Positions 25,468-35,578 of a stretch of DNA of 64,000 bases are shown piece after piece (positions within the stretch are counted from its first letter, which is position 1; each line of letters begins with the position of its first letter). The translations under genes and the position numbers were made by a program. The stretch spans positions 817,912 to 881,911 of the forward strand of contig NZ_RCZB01000001.1 in assembly GCF_006438785.1 (NCBI RefSeq). Reading direction: 5' to 3'. Below the pieces are notes generated by a model. That model did not search any database. It saw nothing but the letters and a program-made list of their open reading frames with translations, and was not told the DNA's origin. This DNA comes from Rhodanobacter glycinis. Lineage in GTDB: Bacteria > Pseudomonadota > Gammaproteobacteria > Xanthomonadales > Rhodanobacteraceae.

Positions 25468-27855
25468 TTAATTACGCAGCGGTTTGCCGGTGGTCATGGT
25501 GTGGGCGATGCGGGCCTGGGTTTTCTCGGTCTGCGCCAGTTCCACGAAATGCTTGCGCTCCAGCGCCAGCAGCCATTCCTCGTCGACCGTCGAACCACGC
25601 TCGATCACGCCGCCGCACAAGGTATCGGCGATGCGCGTGGCGATGTTCACGTCGTGCTCGGAGGCAAAGTAGCCCGCCTGCAGGTTCGCCAGCGAGGCCT
25701 TGAAGGTGGCGGTACCGACGTCGCCGGCGACCGGAATGGCGCGTGCTGGCAGCGGCGGACGGTAGCCGCTTTCGGCCAGTGCGCTCGCCACCTGCTTGGC
25801 CACGTAGAGCAGCTCGTAGGCGTTGAACACCACCACGTCGCTGTCGCGCAGCAGGCCGAGCTGCTTCGCTTCGAAGGCGCTGGCGGAAACCTTGGCCATC
25901 GCCACGGTCTCGAACACCTTCTTCAGTTCCTCGAACGGGTCGCCCGGGTTTGCCTTGGCGGCACGCACGGCCAGTTCATGCAGGCCGCCACCGGCCGGCA
26001 GCAGGCCGACGCCGGCTTCGACCAGGCCGATATAGCTCTCAAGCGCCGCAACGGTGCGTGCCGAATGCATCTGGAACTCGCAGCCGCCGCCGAAGGCCAT
26101 GCCGCGCACGGCGGACACCACCGGCACCAGCGAGTACTTGATCGCCATGCTGGTGCGCTGGAAGTTCTCCACCATCTTCTCGAAGTCGGCGATCTTGCCT
26201 TCCTTGAGCAGGCCGAGCGCGCCCTTGAGATCCGCGCCGGCGGAGAACGGCTCGCCGGTCTGCCAGATCACCACGGCCTTGAGCTTTTCCTCGGCCAGCT
26301 TGATCGCGTGCTGCACGCCGTCGAGCACGAAGTCGTTGACCGTGTTCATCTTGGTCTTGAACGAGAGGATACCGACGCCGTCGTCGCCCAGCGTCCACAG
26401 GCGCACGCCGTCGTTCTCCCACACGGTGGTGCCCTGGTCGAACTTCTCGCCGATCAGCGGATCGGGGAACAGCTGGCGCTTGTAGACCGGATGCTGCGAA
26501 CGCGGCTTGTCGGCGTTGGCGCTGGCCGAGTACGAGCCGTCCTTGCCATGGACGCCTTTACGGCCATCGGTGACCCACGCCGGCAGCGGCGCCTTGCTCA
26601 TCGCCTCGCCGGCGGCGATGTCTTCGTTGATCCAGCCGGCGATCTGCTGCCAGCCGGCGGCCTGCCAGGTCTCGAACGGGCCGAGTTTCCAGCCGTAGCC
26701 CCAGCGGATCGCGAAATCGACGTCGCGCGCGGTGTCGGCGATGTCGGCCAGGTGATAGGCGGTGTAGTGGAACAGGTCGCGGAAGCTGGCCCACAGGAAC
26801 TGCGCCTGCGGATCGCTGGACGCGCGCAGCTTGCCGAACTTCTCGGTCGGGTCCTTGATCGCCAGGATCGCGGCGACTTCATTGGAGGGTTTCTGTTCGG
26901 ACGGACGGTAATCCTTCGCGGCCGGGTCGAGCACCACGATGTCCTTGCCGGCCTTCTTGTAGAAGCCGGCACCAGTCTTCTGGCCCAGCGCGCCCTGGTC
27001 GATCAGGCCCTGCAGCCACGCCGGCGCCTTGAAGTACTGGTGCCACGGGTCGTCGGGCAGGGTGTCGGCCATGGTCTTGATCACATGCGCCATGGTGTCC
27101 AGGCCGACCACGTCGGCGGTGCGGTAGGTGGCACTCTTCGGACGGCCCAGCGCCGGGCCGGTCAGCGCGTCGACGGTGTCGAAGCCGAGCTTGAACTGGT
27201 CGGTGTGGTACATCGCCGACAGCATCGAGAACACGCCGATGCGGTTGCCGATGAAGTTCGGGGTGTCCTTGGCGATCACCACGCCCTTGCCGACGGTGGT
27301 GACCAGGAAGGCTTCGAGGCCAGCGATCACGGCCGGGTCGGTGAGCTTGGTCGGGATCAGCTCGACCAGGTGCATGTAGCGCGGCGGGTTGAAGAAGTGC
27401 ACGCCGGTGAAGCGGTGGCGCATTTCTTCCGGCAGCGCCTCGGCGAGGCCGTTGATCGACAGGCCCGAGGTATTGGAGGCAAGGATCGCGGTCTTCGACA
27501 GATGCGGCGCGATCTTCTTGTACAGGTCCAGCTTCCAGTCCATCCGCTCGGCGATCGCCTCGATCACCAGGTCGACATCTTTCAGGTGCGCCATGTCCTC
27601 GTCATAGTTCGCGGGGATGATCGCGGCGGCAAGGTTCTTGTCGGCCAGCGGGGCAGGCGAGAGCTTGGCGAGGTTGGCAATGGCCTTGAGCGCGATGCCG
27701 CTCTTCGGGCCTTCCTTGGCGGGCAGGTCGAACAGCACGGTTTCGACGCCGGCGTTGGTCAGGTGCGCGGCGATCTGCGCGCCCATGACACCGGCGCCCA
27801 GCACGGCGGCCTTGCGGATGCGCAGTGCGGGATGGGTTGACGATGCAGCGGTCAT
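25468..27855 (-). CDS. FadN-like 3-hydroxyacyl-CoA dehydrogenase / enoyl-CoA hydratase
   Basis: 795 residues, ATG with GGAG upstream. The dehydrogenase comes first, with Rossmann motif GAGVMGAQIAAHLTNAG (about 20-36) and VHFFNPPRYMHLVELIPT. The enoyl-CoA hydratase/crotonase-type part is C-terminal (GEPFSAGADLKGALGL, SAVRGMAFGGGCEFQMH). This order is the reverse of classical FadB/FadJ and matches Bacillus FadN. It hydrates enoyl-CoA and oxidises 3-hydroxyacyl-CoA for the thiolase encoded next. Middle gene of the operon TetR - this - thiolase. Confidence 0.9.
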   Translation of the reverse strand: MTAASSTHPALRIRKAAVLGAGVMGAQIAAHLTNAGVETVLFDLPAKEGPKSGIALKAIANLAKLSPAPLADKNLAAAIIPANYDEDMAHLKDVDLVIEAIAERMDWKLDLYKKIAPHLSKTAILASNTSGLSINGLAEALPEEMRHRFTGVHFFNPPRYMHLVELIPTKLTDPAVIAGLEAFLVTTVGKGVVIAKDTPNFIGNRIGVFSMLSAMYHTDQFKLGFDTVDALTGPALGRPKSATYRTADVVGLDTMAHVIKTMADTLPDDPWHQYFKAPAWLQGLIDQGALGQKTGAGFYKKAGKDIVVLDPAAKDYRPSEQKPSNEVAAILAIKDPTEKFGKLRASSDPQAQFLWASFRDLFHYTAYHLADIADTARDVDFAIRWGYGWKLGPFETWQAAGWQQIAGWINEDIAAGEAMSKAPLPAWVTDGRKGVHGKDGSYSASANADKPRSQHPVYKRQLFPDPLIGEKFDQGTTVWENDGVRLWTLGDDGVGILSFKTKMNTVNDFVLDGVQHAIKLAEEKLKAVVIWQTGEPFSAGADLKGALGLLKEGKIADFEKMVENFQRTSMAIKYSLVPVVSAVRGMAFGGGCEFQMHSARTVAALESYIGLVEAGVGLLPAGGGLHELAVRAAKANPGDPFEELKKVFETVAMAKVSASAFEAKQLGLLRDSDVVVFNAYELLYVAKQVASALAESGYRPPLPARAIPVAGDVGTATFKASLANLQAGYFASEHDVNIATRIADTLCGGVIERGSTVDEEWLLALERKHFVELAQTEKTQARIAHTMTTGKPLRN

Positions 27856-27902
27856 TGGCTTCTCCGAGGTACAAACAGGAATGAGGCGGTTGAGACGGGA
27901 AA

Positions 27903-28517
27903 TCAGGGGTGGCTGAGGCCGGCAACGGCAAAGCGGATCAGGTGCCGCGCGGTTTCTTCGCGATGCGCGTTTTCGCTGACGTCTTTCTGGCGCTGGATCA
28001 TGCCGAAGCCGGACATTGCGTGGGTCAGCGCGCCGGTGACCAGATCGATGCGCCAGTAAAGCTCCGGCTTGCTCAGCTGCGGCAGCAGGCGGGCGAATTC
28101 GGCGGTGAACTGGCGCATCACGTGGCCGTAGTTGGCGGACAGGAACTGGCGCAGAGTGTCGTCGTGTTCGGCGAACGCGCGGGCCAGCACGCGCATGAAC
28201 AACGAACCACTGCCGTCGTGTGAGAGGTCCAGTGCCGGGCGGATATAGGCATCCAGCACGTCTTCGAGGGTGGTGTCGGCGGCGCCGGCGACCTTGGCCA
28301 GGGCAGTCAGTCGGCTGGCATTCAGTGCGTCAAGCCGGCGGCGAAATACCTGCTCGACCAGCTTGTCCTTGGATCCGAAGTGGTAATTGACCGCGGCCAG
28401 ATTGACTCCGGCGGCGGTCGTCAGCTGACGTAGCGAGGCGCCGTCGAAGCCGCGCTGGGCAAACAGCACCTCGGCGGCACCGAGTATGCGTTCCTTGGTT
28501 GAGCCAGAGCTGTTCAC
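27903..28517 (-). CDS. TetR-family regulator, PsrA-like
   Basis: 204 residues from a GTG at 28517. The N-terminal TetR helix-turn-helix (AAEVLFAQRGFDGASLRQL, GVNLAAVNYHFGSKDKL, residues ~10-52) is very close to that of Pseudomonas PsrA, a repressor released by long-chain acyl-CoA/fatty acids. The C-terminal ligand domain is typical in length. It is the first gene of the beta-oxidation operon and a perfect PsrA-type palindrome lies 31 bases before its start, so autoregulation together with control of the two enzymes is likely. Confidence 0.85.
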   Translation of the reverse strand: MNSSGSTKERILGAAEVLFAQRGFDGASLRQLTTAAGVNLAAVNYHFGSKDKLVEQVFRRRLDALNASRLTALAKVAGAADTTLEDVLDAYIRPALDLSHDGSGSLFMRVLARAFAEHDDTLRQFLSANYGHVMRQFTAEFARLLPQLSKPELYWRIDLVTGALTHAMSGFGMIQRQKDVSENAHREETARHLIRFAVAGLSHP

Positions 28518-28547
28518 TGCGGAGCACCCATCGACCAGACGGTCGGT

Positions 28548-28563
28548 TCAAACGATCGTTTGA
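28548..28563. promoter_or_regulatory. PsrA-type operator palindrome
   Basis: TCAAACGATCGTTTGA is a perfect 16-bp palindrome. It fits the CAAAC-N2-4-GTTTG consensus known for PsrA, with GATC as spacer. It lies in the divergent region between the TetR gene and ndk. A second inverted repeat, GCGGTT (28600-28605) / AACCGC (28609-28614), lies closer to ndk. Confidence 0.75.
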
Positions 28564-28750
28564 GGATACGCGGAGGGCTCCGCAGCCGTCAAACCATTGG
28601 CGGTTGCAAACCGCAGGTTATTTGCGTATGAGTTAGAATCTGTCAAACTTTCGTGAGCTAAGGCCTCAATCCTTGTCAGGTTTAGCTCATCTGCCGGCCC
28701 AGGCTGGCCACCACCCCTTTCCTCAATCCGTTTTCCCGGAGCAGACCCGT

Positions 28751-29176
28751 ATGGCGCTGGAGCGCACCCTTTCCATCATCAAGCCCGATGCCGTTGCCAA
28801 GAACGTCATCGGCGAAATCTACGCCCGCTTTGAAAAGGCTGGTCTCAAGATCGTTGCCGCGAAGATGAAGCAGCTGTCGCGCAAGGAGGCCGAAGGCTTC
28901 TACGCGGTGCACCGCGAGCGTCCGTTCTTCAAGGCACTGGTCGACTTCATGATCTCCGGTCCGGTGATGATCACCGCGCTCGAGGGTGAAAACGCCGTGC
29001 TGGCCCATCGCGATCTGATGGGCGCCACCAATCCGAAGGAAGCCGCGCCGGGCACGATCCGCGCCGACTTCGCCGATTCCATCGACGCCAATGCCGTGCA
29101 TGGTTCCGATGCGGTGGATACCGCCAAGGTGGAAATCGCTTACTTCTTCGCCGCGACGGATGTGTTGTCGCGCTGA
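28751..29176 (+). CDS. ndk: Nucleoside diphosphate kinase
   Basis: 141 residues, normal length. The ATP-binding [10 protein letters not shown] start, the [11 protein letters not shown] segment and the phosphorylated histidine in NAVHGSDA are intact. It transfers the terminal phosphate of ATP to NDPs through a phospho-histidine. The ATG at 28751 has GGAG 9 bases upstream. A possible -10 TAGAAT lies at 28634-28639 without a clear -35. It starts the run ndk-rlmN-pilF-rodZ. Confidence 0.97.
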   Translation: MALERTLSIIKPDAVAKNVIGEIYARFEKAGLKIVAAKMKQLSRKEAEGFYAVHRERPFFKALVDFMISGPVMITALEGENAVLAHRDLMGATNPKEAAPGTIRADFADSIDANAVHGSDAVDTAKVEIAYFFAATDVLSR

Positions 29177-29202
29177 GGCATCAATGTTGTGAGGCATGAG
29201 TT

Positions 29203-30336
29203 GTGAACCAGGTTGTTGTGAATCCGCCCGCCAAGGTCAACTTGCTCGATTTCGATCGTCAGGGTCTGCGTGATTTTTTCACGCAGACCGGCGAGAAGCC
29301 TTATCGCGCCGAGCAGGTGATGAAGTGGATCTACCACGACCTGGAAGACAACTTCGAAAACATGACCGACGTGGGCAAGGCGCTGCGCGCCAAGCTCACC
29401 GAGGTCTGCTACATCGGCGCGCCGAAGACGCTGCTGGACAAGGCCGCCACTGACGGCACCCACAAGTGGCTGCTGGGCATGGACAGCGGCAACGCGATCG
29501 AGACGGTGTACATCCCCGAGCCGACCCGTGGCACGCTGTGCGTGTCATCGCAGATCGGCTGCGCGCTCAACTGCAGCTTCTGCTCCACCGGCGCACAGGG
29601 CTTCAACCGCAACCTGTCCACCGCCGAGATCATCGGCCAGGTGTGGGTGGCGGCGAAGTACCTGGGCAACATCACTCACCAGAACCGTCGCATCACTAAT
29701 GTGGTGATGATGGGCATGGGTGAGCCGCTGGCGAACTTCGACAATGTGGTGCGGGCGATGCGCCTGATGCGCGACGACCTCGGCTTTGGCCTGGCTGCCA
29801 AGCGCGTCACGCTGTCCACCGCCGGCATGGTGCCACTGATCGACCAGCTGTCCGACGCCATCGACGTATCGCTGGCGGTGTCTCTGCATGCGGCGAACGA
29901 TGACCTGCGCACCGAACTGGTGCCGATCAACAAGCGCTATCCGATCGCCGAGCTGCTGGCCGCCTGCCAGCGCTGGGTTGCGCGCAAGCCGCGCACTTCG
30001 ATCACGTTCGAATACACCTTGATGAAGGGTATCAATGACCAGCCCGAGCACGCGCGCCAGCTGATCAAGCTGATGCGCAAGCTGCCGACCTGCAAGGTCA
30101 ACCTGATTCCGTTCAACCCATTCCCTGGCACCCGCTACGAGCGCTCGGACGCGAATGACATTCACGACTTCCAGACGCAGCTCCTCAATGCCGGTGTGTT
30201 GACCATGTTGCGGCGTACCCGTGGTGACGATATCGATGCTGCCTGCGGTCAGTTGGCCGGGCAGGTCACCGATCGCACCCGACGTAGCGCCGATCTTCGC
30301 AAGCGGCAGGATGAGGGGGCATTGCATGCGATTTGA
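29203..30336 (+). CDS. rlmN: 23S rRNA A2503 / tRNA A37 C2-methyltransferase (radical SAM)
   Basis: 377 residues from a GTG at 29203 with GAGG upstream. The radical SAM cluster [12 protein letters not shown] supplies the Cx3Cx2C iron-sulfur ligands; the GMGEPLANF motif and a late catalytic cysteine in [10 protein letters not shown] complete the RlmN signature. It methylates C2 of A2503 in 23S rRNA and A37 in some tRNAs. The end overlaps the pilF start by 11 bases. Confidence 0.97.
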   Translation: MNQVVVNPPAKVNLLDFDRQGLRDFFTQTGEKPYRAEQVMKWIYHDLEDNFENMTDVGKALRAKLTEVCYIGAPKTLLDKAATDGTHKWLLGMDSGNAIETVYIPEPTRGTLCVSSQIGCALNCSFCSTGAQGFNRNLSTAEIIGQVWVAAKYLGNITHQNRRITNVVMMGMGEPLANFDNVVRAMRLMRDDLGFGLAAKRVTLSTAGMVPLIDQLSDAIDVSLAVSLHAANDDLRTELVPINKRYPIAELLAACQRWVARKPRTSITFEYTLMKGINDQPEHARQLIKLMRKLPTCKVNLIPFNPFPGTRYERSDANDIHDFQTQLLNAGVLTMLRRTRGDDIDAACGQLAGQVTDRTRRSADLRKRQDEGALHAI

Positions 30337-31114
30337 CCGGGTACTGATCTTCAGCCTGTTGCTGCCATTGGCGGGTTGTGTCACCACGCATACCGACAGC
30401 AGCAGCCTCGGCAAGAGCATGCCGCAGAGCAGCAAGGCCGATCAGGCGTCGGATGCCGCGCGCATTCATACCGAGCTGGGTCAGCGCTACATGGCCGCCG
30501 GCGACCTCGAGACGGCGCTGGGCAAGCTGACCAAGGCGTTGCAGTTCGATCCCAACTACGCGCCGGCGCATACCGTGATCGCGGTCTTGTACGAGCGCAT
30601 CCACAAGCTGCCCGAAGCCGAGGAGCATTACCGCAAGGCGGTGGCTCTGGAACCCGGCAAAGGCGCGCCGAACAACAATCTTGGCGTGTTCCTGTGCCAC
30701 ACCGGTAAGGTCGCCGAGGCGACCGGATATTTTCAGAAGGCGGTTGCCGATCCGTTCTACCAGACGCCCGACGTGGCACTGACGAACGAGGGCGTATGCC
30801 AGCTGCAAGCCAGCGACGCGAAAGGGGCCGAAGCGAGTTTTCGTGACGCCATCGCGCGAAATCCCAATAATGCAGAGGCACTCTTTCAGCTTGCCAACAT
30901 GCTCTATCTGAATAAGGATATGTTTCGCGCCAGGGCCTTCATTCAACGATTTGATGCCTTGGGCCAGCCCACGGCTGCCTCACTCAAGCTTGGTCACGAT
31001 ATCGAATCTCGTCTGGGCAACCCGGAAGGTGCCCTCGTTTACAGCAAGCGATTGCTCAGCCAGTTCCCGGACTCGGAGCAGGCGCACACTCTTGAAACCG
31101 CCGCCCGCCCATGA
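30326..31114 (+). CDS. pilF: Type IV pilus pilotin-type lipoprotein PilF/PilW
   Basis: 262 residues from the ATG at 30326 with GAGGGGG upstream, overlapping rlmN. The lipobox LPLAGCVTT marks an outer-membrane lipoprotein. The mature part is a stack of TPRs ([52 protein letters not shown]). The family assists PilQ secretin assembly and pilus stability. The next gene overlaps by four bases. Confidence 0.93.
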   Translation: MRFDRVLIFSLLLPLAGCVTTHTDSSSLGKSMPQSSKADQASDAARIHTELGQRYMAAGDLETALGKLTKALQFDPNYAPAHTVIAVLYERIHKLPEAEEHYRKAVALEPGKGAPNNNLGVFLCHTGKVAEATGYFQKAVADPFYQTPDVALTNEGVCQLQASDAKGAEASFRDAIARNPNNAEALFQLANMLYLNKDMFRARAFIQRFDALGQPTAASLKLGHDIESRLGNPEGALVYSKRLLSQFPDSEQAHTLETAARP

Positions 31115-32103
31115 CATCCATGCAGCCTAATCCGAACGAACAGGGGTCGAGCAAATCCGATTTGTTCGGCATTCATTTGGCCAATATGGATGTGCCCTCG
31201 ACAGAGCCCCACGGCGTCAGTTTCGGTAGTCGCCTGCATGCGGCGCGTGAAGCCCGCGGAGTGGACCTGGAAACCTGCGCGCATACGTTGAAACTGCCCG
31301 CTCGCGTGCTGCGTCAACTGGAACGTGACCAGTACGATGATATCGACTCGAAGGTTTATCTGGGCAGCTATATCGGCAAGTACGGGCGCTACCTCGGCAT
31401 CAACGAGGCATCGATCCAGGTCGAGGTGGACCGCATCCGGCAGATCGAGCCGCCGCTGGTGGCCACGGGTGGTATCTCGCATTCGCGTTTCCTGTTGGAC
31501 CGCTATGCCACGGCGGCTACCTATGTGGTGCTGACGGCGGTGATTGTGGTGCCGATGATCTGGCTTGGCGTGCGCGGCACACTGGATCGCGACCTCAGTC
31601 ATCTCGCGCCGCTGGATGCGGCACCGGTGGCGCAGATGGATGCGCCGGCAACCGGGGTTGCGGTCAACAACGGCCCGAGCACCCAACTGGCGCCGGTAGT
31701 GCCGCCGAAGGTAATGCTGCCGCAGGCGCAGGATGAGCCGCTGATGGCGTCGATGGCGCCGTTCCCGAACCTGGAGAGCGGCAGTTTGTCGCCTCCCAAT
31801 TCCAATTCCGCCGCTGTCGATGCCGGCACCGGTGGCCACAGCCTGACGCTCAGCCTCAGCGCAGCCAGCTGGGTCGAAGTAATCGGATCAGGTGGCGCGC
31901 GGCTGGAGTACGGTCTGCTGCCGGCCGGCAGCAGCAAGACCTATCACAGCGATCAGCCGCTGGATGTGCGCATCGGCAACGCCAGTGGCGCGCAGATCAG
32001 CATCGATGGCCAGCCGGTGGGGCTGGATGATTTCCGTCATGCCAATGTGGCGCGTTTCCGCGTGCAAATGCAGGACGGCAAGGCCTCCGCAGCGAGCCTC
32101 TGA
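31111..32103 (+). CDS. rodZ: RodZ-like cytoskeletal membrane protein
   Basis: 330 residues. A cytoplasmic Xre-type helix-turn-helix (FGSRLHAAREARGVDLETCA through LGSYIGKYGRYLG, about residues 38-95) is followed by one transmembrane helix (ATYVVLTAVIVVPMIWLGV), a Pro/Ala-rich periplasmic linker and a C-terminal beta domain (LTLSLSAASWVEVIGSGGAR). This is the RodZ layout; the HTH contacts MreB and helps maintain rod shape. The ATG overlaps the pilF stop (ATGA). Confidence 0.88.
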   Translation: MTSMQPNPNEQGSSKSDLFGIHLANMDVPSTEPHGVSFGSRLHAAREARGVDLETCAHTLKLPARVLRQLERDQYDDIDSKVYLGSYIGKYGRYLGINEASIQVEVDRIRQIEPPLVATGGISHSRFLLDRYATAATYVVLTAVIVVPMIWLGVRGTLDRDLSHLAPLDAAPVAQMDAPATGVAVNNGPSTQLAPVVPPKVMLPQAQDEPLMASMAPFPNLESGSLSPPNSNSAAVDAGTGGHSLTLSLSAASWVEVIGSGGARLEYGLLPAGSSKTYHSDQPLDVRIGNASGAQISIDGQPVGLDDFRHANVARFRVQMQDGKASAASL

Positions 32104-32106
32104 TCG

Positions 32107-32129
32107 CCGCCCCGGACCGCTCCGGGCGG
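32107..32129 (+). terminator. Weak hairpin after rodZ
   Basis: CCGCCC-C-GGA (32107-32116) pairs with TCCGGGCGG (32121-32129) around a CCGC loop with one bulged base. Only a short T-rich tail follows. Confidence 0.4.
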
Positions 32130-32285
32130 TCCATTTCGGTTATGCTTGCCCATTGTTCGCCCGGCAACTGGCGAACGCGAGCGGCCGGGTGCAATCGGCG
32201 CCGGACATAAACAGTGTTTCCCCTTGTTTACCGCGCAGGCCAGTGCACGCGCTTGCGGGTGCGCAGCCTTTTGAATGGTGATTGC

Positions 32286-32936
32286 ATGGCATTTGAAGAA
32301 TACGACAAGTACGAACAAAGCGAGCTGGTTCAGAAATGGCTGCGCGAGAATGGCGTGTCGATCATCGTCGGCATCGCGATCGGCCTGGTCGGCATTTTCG
32401 GCTGGCAGCAATGGCGCAATCACCAGGCGCGCTACGCGGGCGAAGCCTCGCAGCTCTATCAGCAGGTGCAGATCGCGCAGGCATCGGGCAAGCCGGATAT
32501 TGCAACACAGCTGACAGATCAGCTGATGAAGGATTACGCCAAGTCGCCGTACGCCGTATTCGCGGTCAGCGATCGGGCCAGGCAACAGGTGCAGGCCAGA
32601 CAGCTGGACAAGGCCGAGACCTCGCTGGAATGGGCCGAAAGCCATGCTGCGGATCCGGCGTTGAAGTCGTTGACGCTGTTGCGGATAGCGCAGGTTGAAG
32701 TGGCTCGCGACAACGGCAAGGCCGCGCTGACCACGCTGGATCGCATCCCGGCCGATGCCTACAAGGGACTCGCCCAGGAACTCCGCGGTGATGTGCTGGT
32801 CAAGCTTGGACGTTCCGACGAAGCGCGCAAGGCCTATCAGACGGCCTTGTCGACGTTGAGCGGGGAAGCGCCGCAACGCGGCGCCTTGCAGATGAAACTC
32901 GATGATTTGGCTGTGGCCGGGAAGCAGGGTGCATGA
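32286..32936 (+). CDS. yfgM: YfgM-like ancillary SecYEG/periplasmic chaperone partner
   Basis: 216 residues. A short cytoplasmic start (FEEYDKYEQSELVQKWLREN) leads to one transmembrane helix (GVSIIVGIAIGLVGIFGWQQW) and a periplasmic TPR-like domain, matching YfgM (UPF0070). In Escherichia coli YfgM binds SecYEG with PpiD. It overlaps bamB by four bases (ATGA), the usual gammaproteobacterial order yfgM-bamB-der. Confidence 0.92.
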   Translation: MAFEEYDKYEQSELVQKWLRENGVSIIVGIAIGLVGIFGWQQWRNHQARYAGEASQLYQQVQIAQASGKPDIATQLTDQLMKDYAKSPYAVFAVSDRARQQVQARQLDKAETSLEWAESHAADPALKSLTLLRIAQVEVARDNGKAALTTLDRIPADAYKGLAQELRGDVLVKLGRSDEARKAYQTALSTLSGEAPQRGALQMKLDDLAVAGKQGA

Positions 32937-34129
32937 AAAGATTTCTACTGATCACGCTGACTTCATTGGTGGCCCTCGCCGGTTGCCATTCGTTCAAGAA
33001 GGAAAACGTCCAGCCACCGACTCCGCTGGCCAAGGATTTCAAACCCACCTTGCAGGTAACCCGCCTGTGGCGCACCAGCGTCGGTGATGGCGCTGGCGTC
33101 AGTGGCGCGCCCCTGCGCCCAGCCGTGGTCGATGGCGTGCTCTATGCCGACAGCACGGACGGCAAGCTGGTCGCAATCGACGCCACCAGCGGCAAGACCC
33201 TCTGGTCGAAAAGCTCGCGCACGCACGGCTGGTTCGGCTGGGGCGACAAGAAACGCAAGGACGCCCTGTATGCCGGCGGGCCAGCTGTCACGGGTGATCT
33301 GCTGGCGGTGGGAACGCTGGATGGCCATGTCTATGGCGTGAATGCAAAAGATGGCAGCCCGCGCTGGGAAGCCGAATTGAATGCCGAAGTACTGGTGTCA
33401 CCGGTGATTGTCGGTGACCAGGTAGTGGTGCGTACCGGCGACGGTCGGGTTTATGCGCTGGATAGCGCGACCGGCCAGCGTCGCTGGGTGTATGACCAAG
33501 GCAGCGTGCCGTTATTGAGCCTTCGCGGCAACGGCCAGTTGCTGGTAGCCAATGGCGTGCTGTTTTTCGGCAGTGACGACGGCAAGCTTGTCGCATTGCG
33601 TCTGGATAATGGCTCGAAGCTGTGGGAGCAGAAACTGTCCAGCGGTGAGGGCCGTACCGAGATCGACCGTCTGAATGACGTCGACGGCGCGATCCTGCTC
33701 GATGGCGCCACGCTTTACGGCGCCGCCTACCACGGCAATCTGGCGGCCGTGGATGGCCCCAGCGGTCGGCCGTTATGGTCGCATCCTTTCTCCAGTTTCG
33801 GCTCGCTGGCAGTTGGCGGCAATGCGATTTTCGGCGTCAATGACCAGTCGCAGGTGTGGGCGTTCGACAAGAACGGCGGCGCCGACATGTGGAAGAACGA
33901 TGCCCTGAAGTATCGCTGGCTCACTGGCCCGGCCGTGCAGGGCAACTATGTTGTCGTCGGCGACATGGAAGGCTATGTGCATTGGTTGCAGACTGGTGAC
34001 GGCGCGCTGGCTGCACGCGAGCGGTTGTCGAAGAAGGCGATCCGCGCCCAGCCGCTGGTAGTGGGTGACATCGTCTACGTCGAGGACGTGGAGGGCCGTA
34101 TCGGCGCCTACCGTCTGTCTGCGCACTGA
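32933..34129 (+). CDS. bamB: Outer-membrane assembly lipoprotein BamB
   Basis: 398 residues. The type II signal peptide (LTSLVALAGCHSF) is followed by a PQQ-like beta-propeller with repeated motifs such as LVAIDATSGKTLWSK, VYALDSATGQRRWVY and LVALRLDNGSKLWEQ. It is a subunit of the BAM complex that folds outer-membrane barrels. It is coupled to yfgM and followed after 22 bases by der. Confidence 0.95.
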   Translation: MKRFLLITLTSLVALAGCHSFKKENVQPPTPLAKDFKPTLQVTRLWRTSVGDGAGVSGAPLRPAVVDGVLYADSTDGKLVAIDATSGKTLWSKSSRTHGWFGWGDKKRKDALYAGGPAVTGDLLAVGTLDGHVYGVNAKDGSPRWEAELNAEVLVSPVIVGDQVVVRTGDGRVYALDSATGQRRWVYDQGSVPLLSLRGNGQLLVANGVLFFGSDDGKLVALRLDNGSKLWEQKLSSGEGRTEIDRLNDVDGAILLDGATLYGAAYHGNLAAVDGPSGRPLWSHPFSSFGSLAVGGNAIFGVNDQSQVWAFDKNGGADMWKNDALKYRWLTGPAVQGNYVVVGDMEGYVHWLQTGDGALAARERLSKKAIRAQPLVVGDIVYVEDVEGRIGAYRLSAH

Positions 34130-34151
34130 TCGCTGGAACGAAGTACACATC

Positions 34152-35555
34152 ATGCTGCCCGTCGTCGCGCTGGTTGGTCGTCCGAATGTCGGTAAATCGA
34201 CCCTTTTCAATGTACTGACGCGCAGCCGTGACGCCTTGGTGGCCGACATGCCGGGCGTTACCCGCGATCGTCATTACGGCGTCTGCCGCACAGGCGAGCG
34301 GCCCTTCGTGGTAGTCGATACCGGTGGTTTGTCCGGTGTCGAGGAGGCCATGGATGTGCTGACCGCGAAACAGGTGCGCCTGGCGATCGAGGAAGCGAAC
34401 GTATTGGTGTTCGTGGTCGATGCGCGCGAGGGCCTGTTGCCACAGGATTACGTGATTCTGGGCGAGCTGCGTCGTAGCGGCAAAACCATCATCGCGGCGG
34501 TCAACAAGACCGACGGACTGGAAGAGGAAGCCGTGCTGGCAGAGTTTGCTGCCTTCGGCGTCGGCAAAATTCTGCCGCTGTCCGCTGCGCACAATCGCGG
34601 CACTGGCGATCTGATCGAGCTGATCCTGCCATTGCTGCCGGTCGATGAGGAAAGCACAATCGAGGCGGAAGGCGAGGGCGGCAGCATTCGCGTCGCCATC
34701 GTCGGCCGTCCGAACGCCGGCAAGTCGACCCTGATCAATCGCCTGCTGGGCGAGGATCGGCTGATCGTCTCCGATGTCGCTGGCACCACCCGCGATCCAA
34801 TCCGCGTTCCGCTGGAACGCGACGGCAAGCGCTACACGCTGATCGACACCGCCGGCATCAGGCGCAAGGCGCGCGTTGAGGAGGCCGTCGAGAAATTCAG
34901 CGTCATCAAGACACTGCAGTCGATCGCCGCTGCCCAGGTCGTGGTGGTGATGATCGACGCGCGAGAAAATCTGGCCGACCAGGATCTCACCCTGATCGGC
35001 TACGCGATGGACGAGGGTAGGGCGCTGGTGATCGCCATCAACAAGTGGGATGGCCTGGACCAGTATCAGCGTGACGAGTGCATGCGTGCGCTGGACCGCC
35101 GATTGGTGTTCGTCGACTGGGCCAAGCAGGTGCACATCTCGGCGCTGCACGGATCGGGCCTGCGCGAACTGATGCGCGCGGTCGTGCGTGCACATGCGTC
35201 GGCAACCAAGGTGCTGGTGTCGTCCGATCTCACCAAGACACTTGAGAAAGCCTACGAGGGCTACCAGCCGCCGCTGGTGCATGGCCACTCGCCGAAGCTG
35301 CGTTTTGCGCATCCGGGCGGCAACAATCCGCCGACCATCGTGATCCATGGCACTCGCACCAAGCACATTGCACCGGCGTATCAGCGCTATCTGGAAAACT
35401 TTTTCCGCAAGCGCTACAAGCTGGAGGGCACGCCGATCCGGATTGCTTTCCGCGAGGGTGAGAACCCGTTCGCGGGGCGCAAGAAAGTGCTGACCAAGGA
35501 GCAGGAACAAAAGGCCCGGCGCAGGGTCAGCGATCTGATCAAGCGCACACGCTGA
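34152..35555 (+). CDS. der: Ribosome-assembly GTPase Der (EngA)
   Basis: 467 residues with two tandem GTPase domains: GRPNVGKS (about 9-16) with NKTD, and GRPNAGKS (about 188-195) with NKWD. The C-terminal KH-like domain (YQRYLENFFRKRYKLEGTPI) is intact. Der is needed for 50S subunit maturation. Length and motifs are normal. Confidence 0.97.
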   Translation: MLPVVALVGRPNVGKSTLFNVLTRSRDALVADMPGVTRDRHYGVCRTGERPFVVVDTGGLSGVEEAMDVLTAKQVRLAIEEANVLVFVVDAREGLLPQDYVILGELRRSGKTIIAAVNKTDGLEEEAVLAEFAAFGVGKILPLSAAHNRGTGDLIELILPLLPVDEESTIEAEGEGGSIRVAIVGRPNAGKSTLINRLLGEDRLIVSDVAGTTRDPIRVPLERDGKRYTLIDTAGIRRKARVEEAVEKFSVIKTLQSIAAAQVVVVMIDARENLADQDLTLIGYAMDEGRALVIAINKWDGLDQYQRDECMRALDRRLVFVDWAKQVHISALHGSGLRELMRAVVRAHASATKVLVSSDLTKTLEKAYEGYQPPLVHGHSPKLRFAHPGGNNPPTIVIHGTRTKHIAPAYQRYLENFFRKRYKLEGTPIRIAFREGENPFAGRKKVLTKEQEQKARRRVSDLIKRTR

Positions 35556-35578
35556 TTCTCCGCCACACGCGTGCCTGG

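Noticed and set aside
23905..27840. 1311-codon plus-strand open frame
   Set aside because: It lies antisense to the SPFH start, the thiolase and the FadN-like gene, all with full catalytic motifs; its own translation is His/Arg/Gly-rich without domains. A high-GC shadow.
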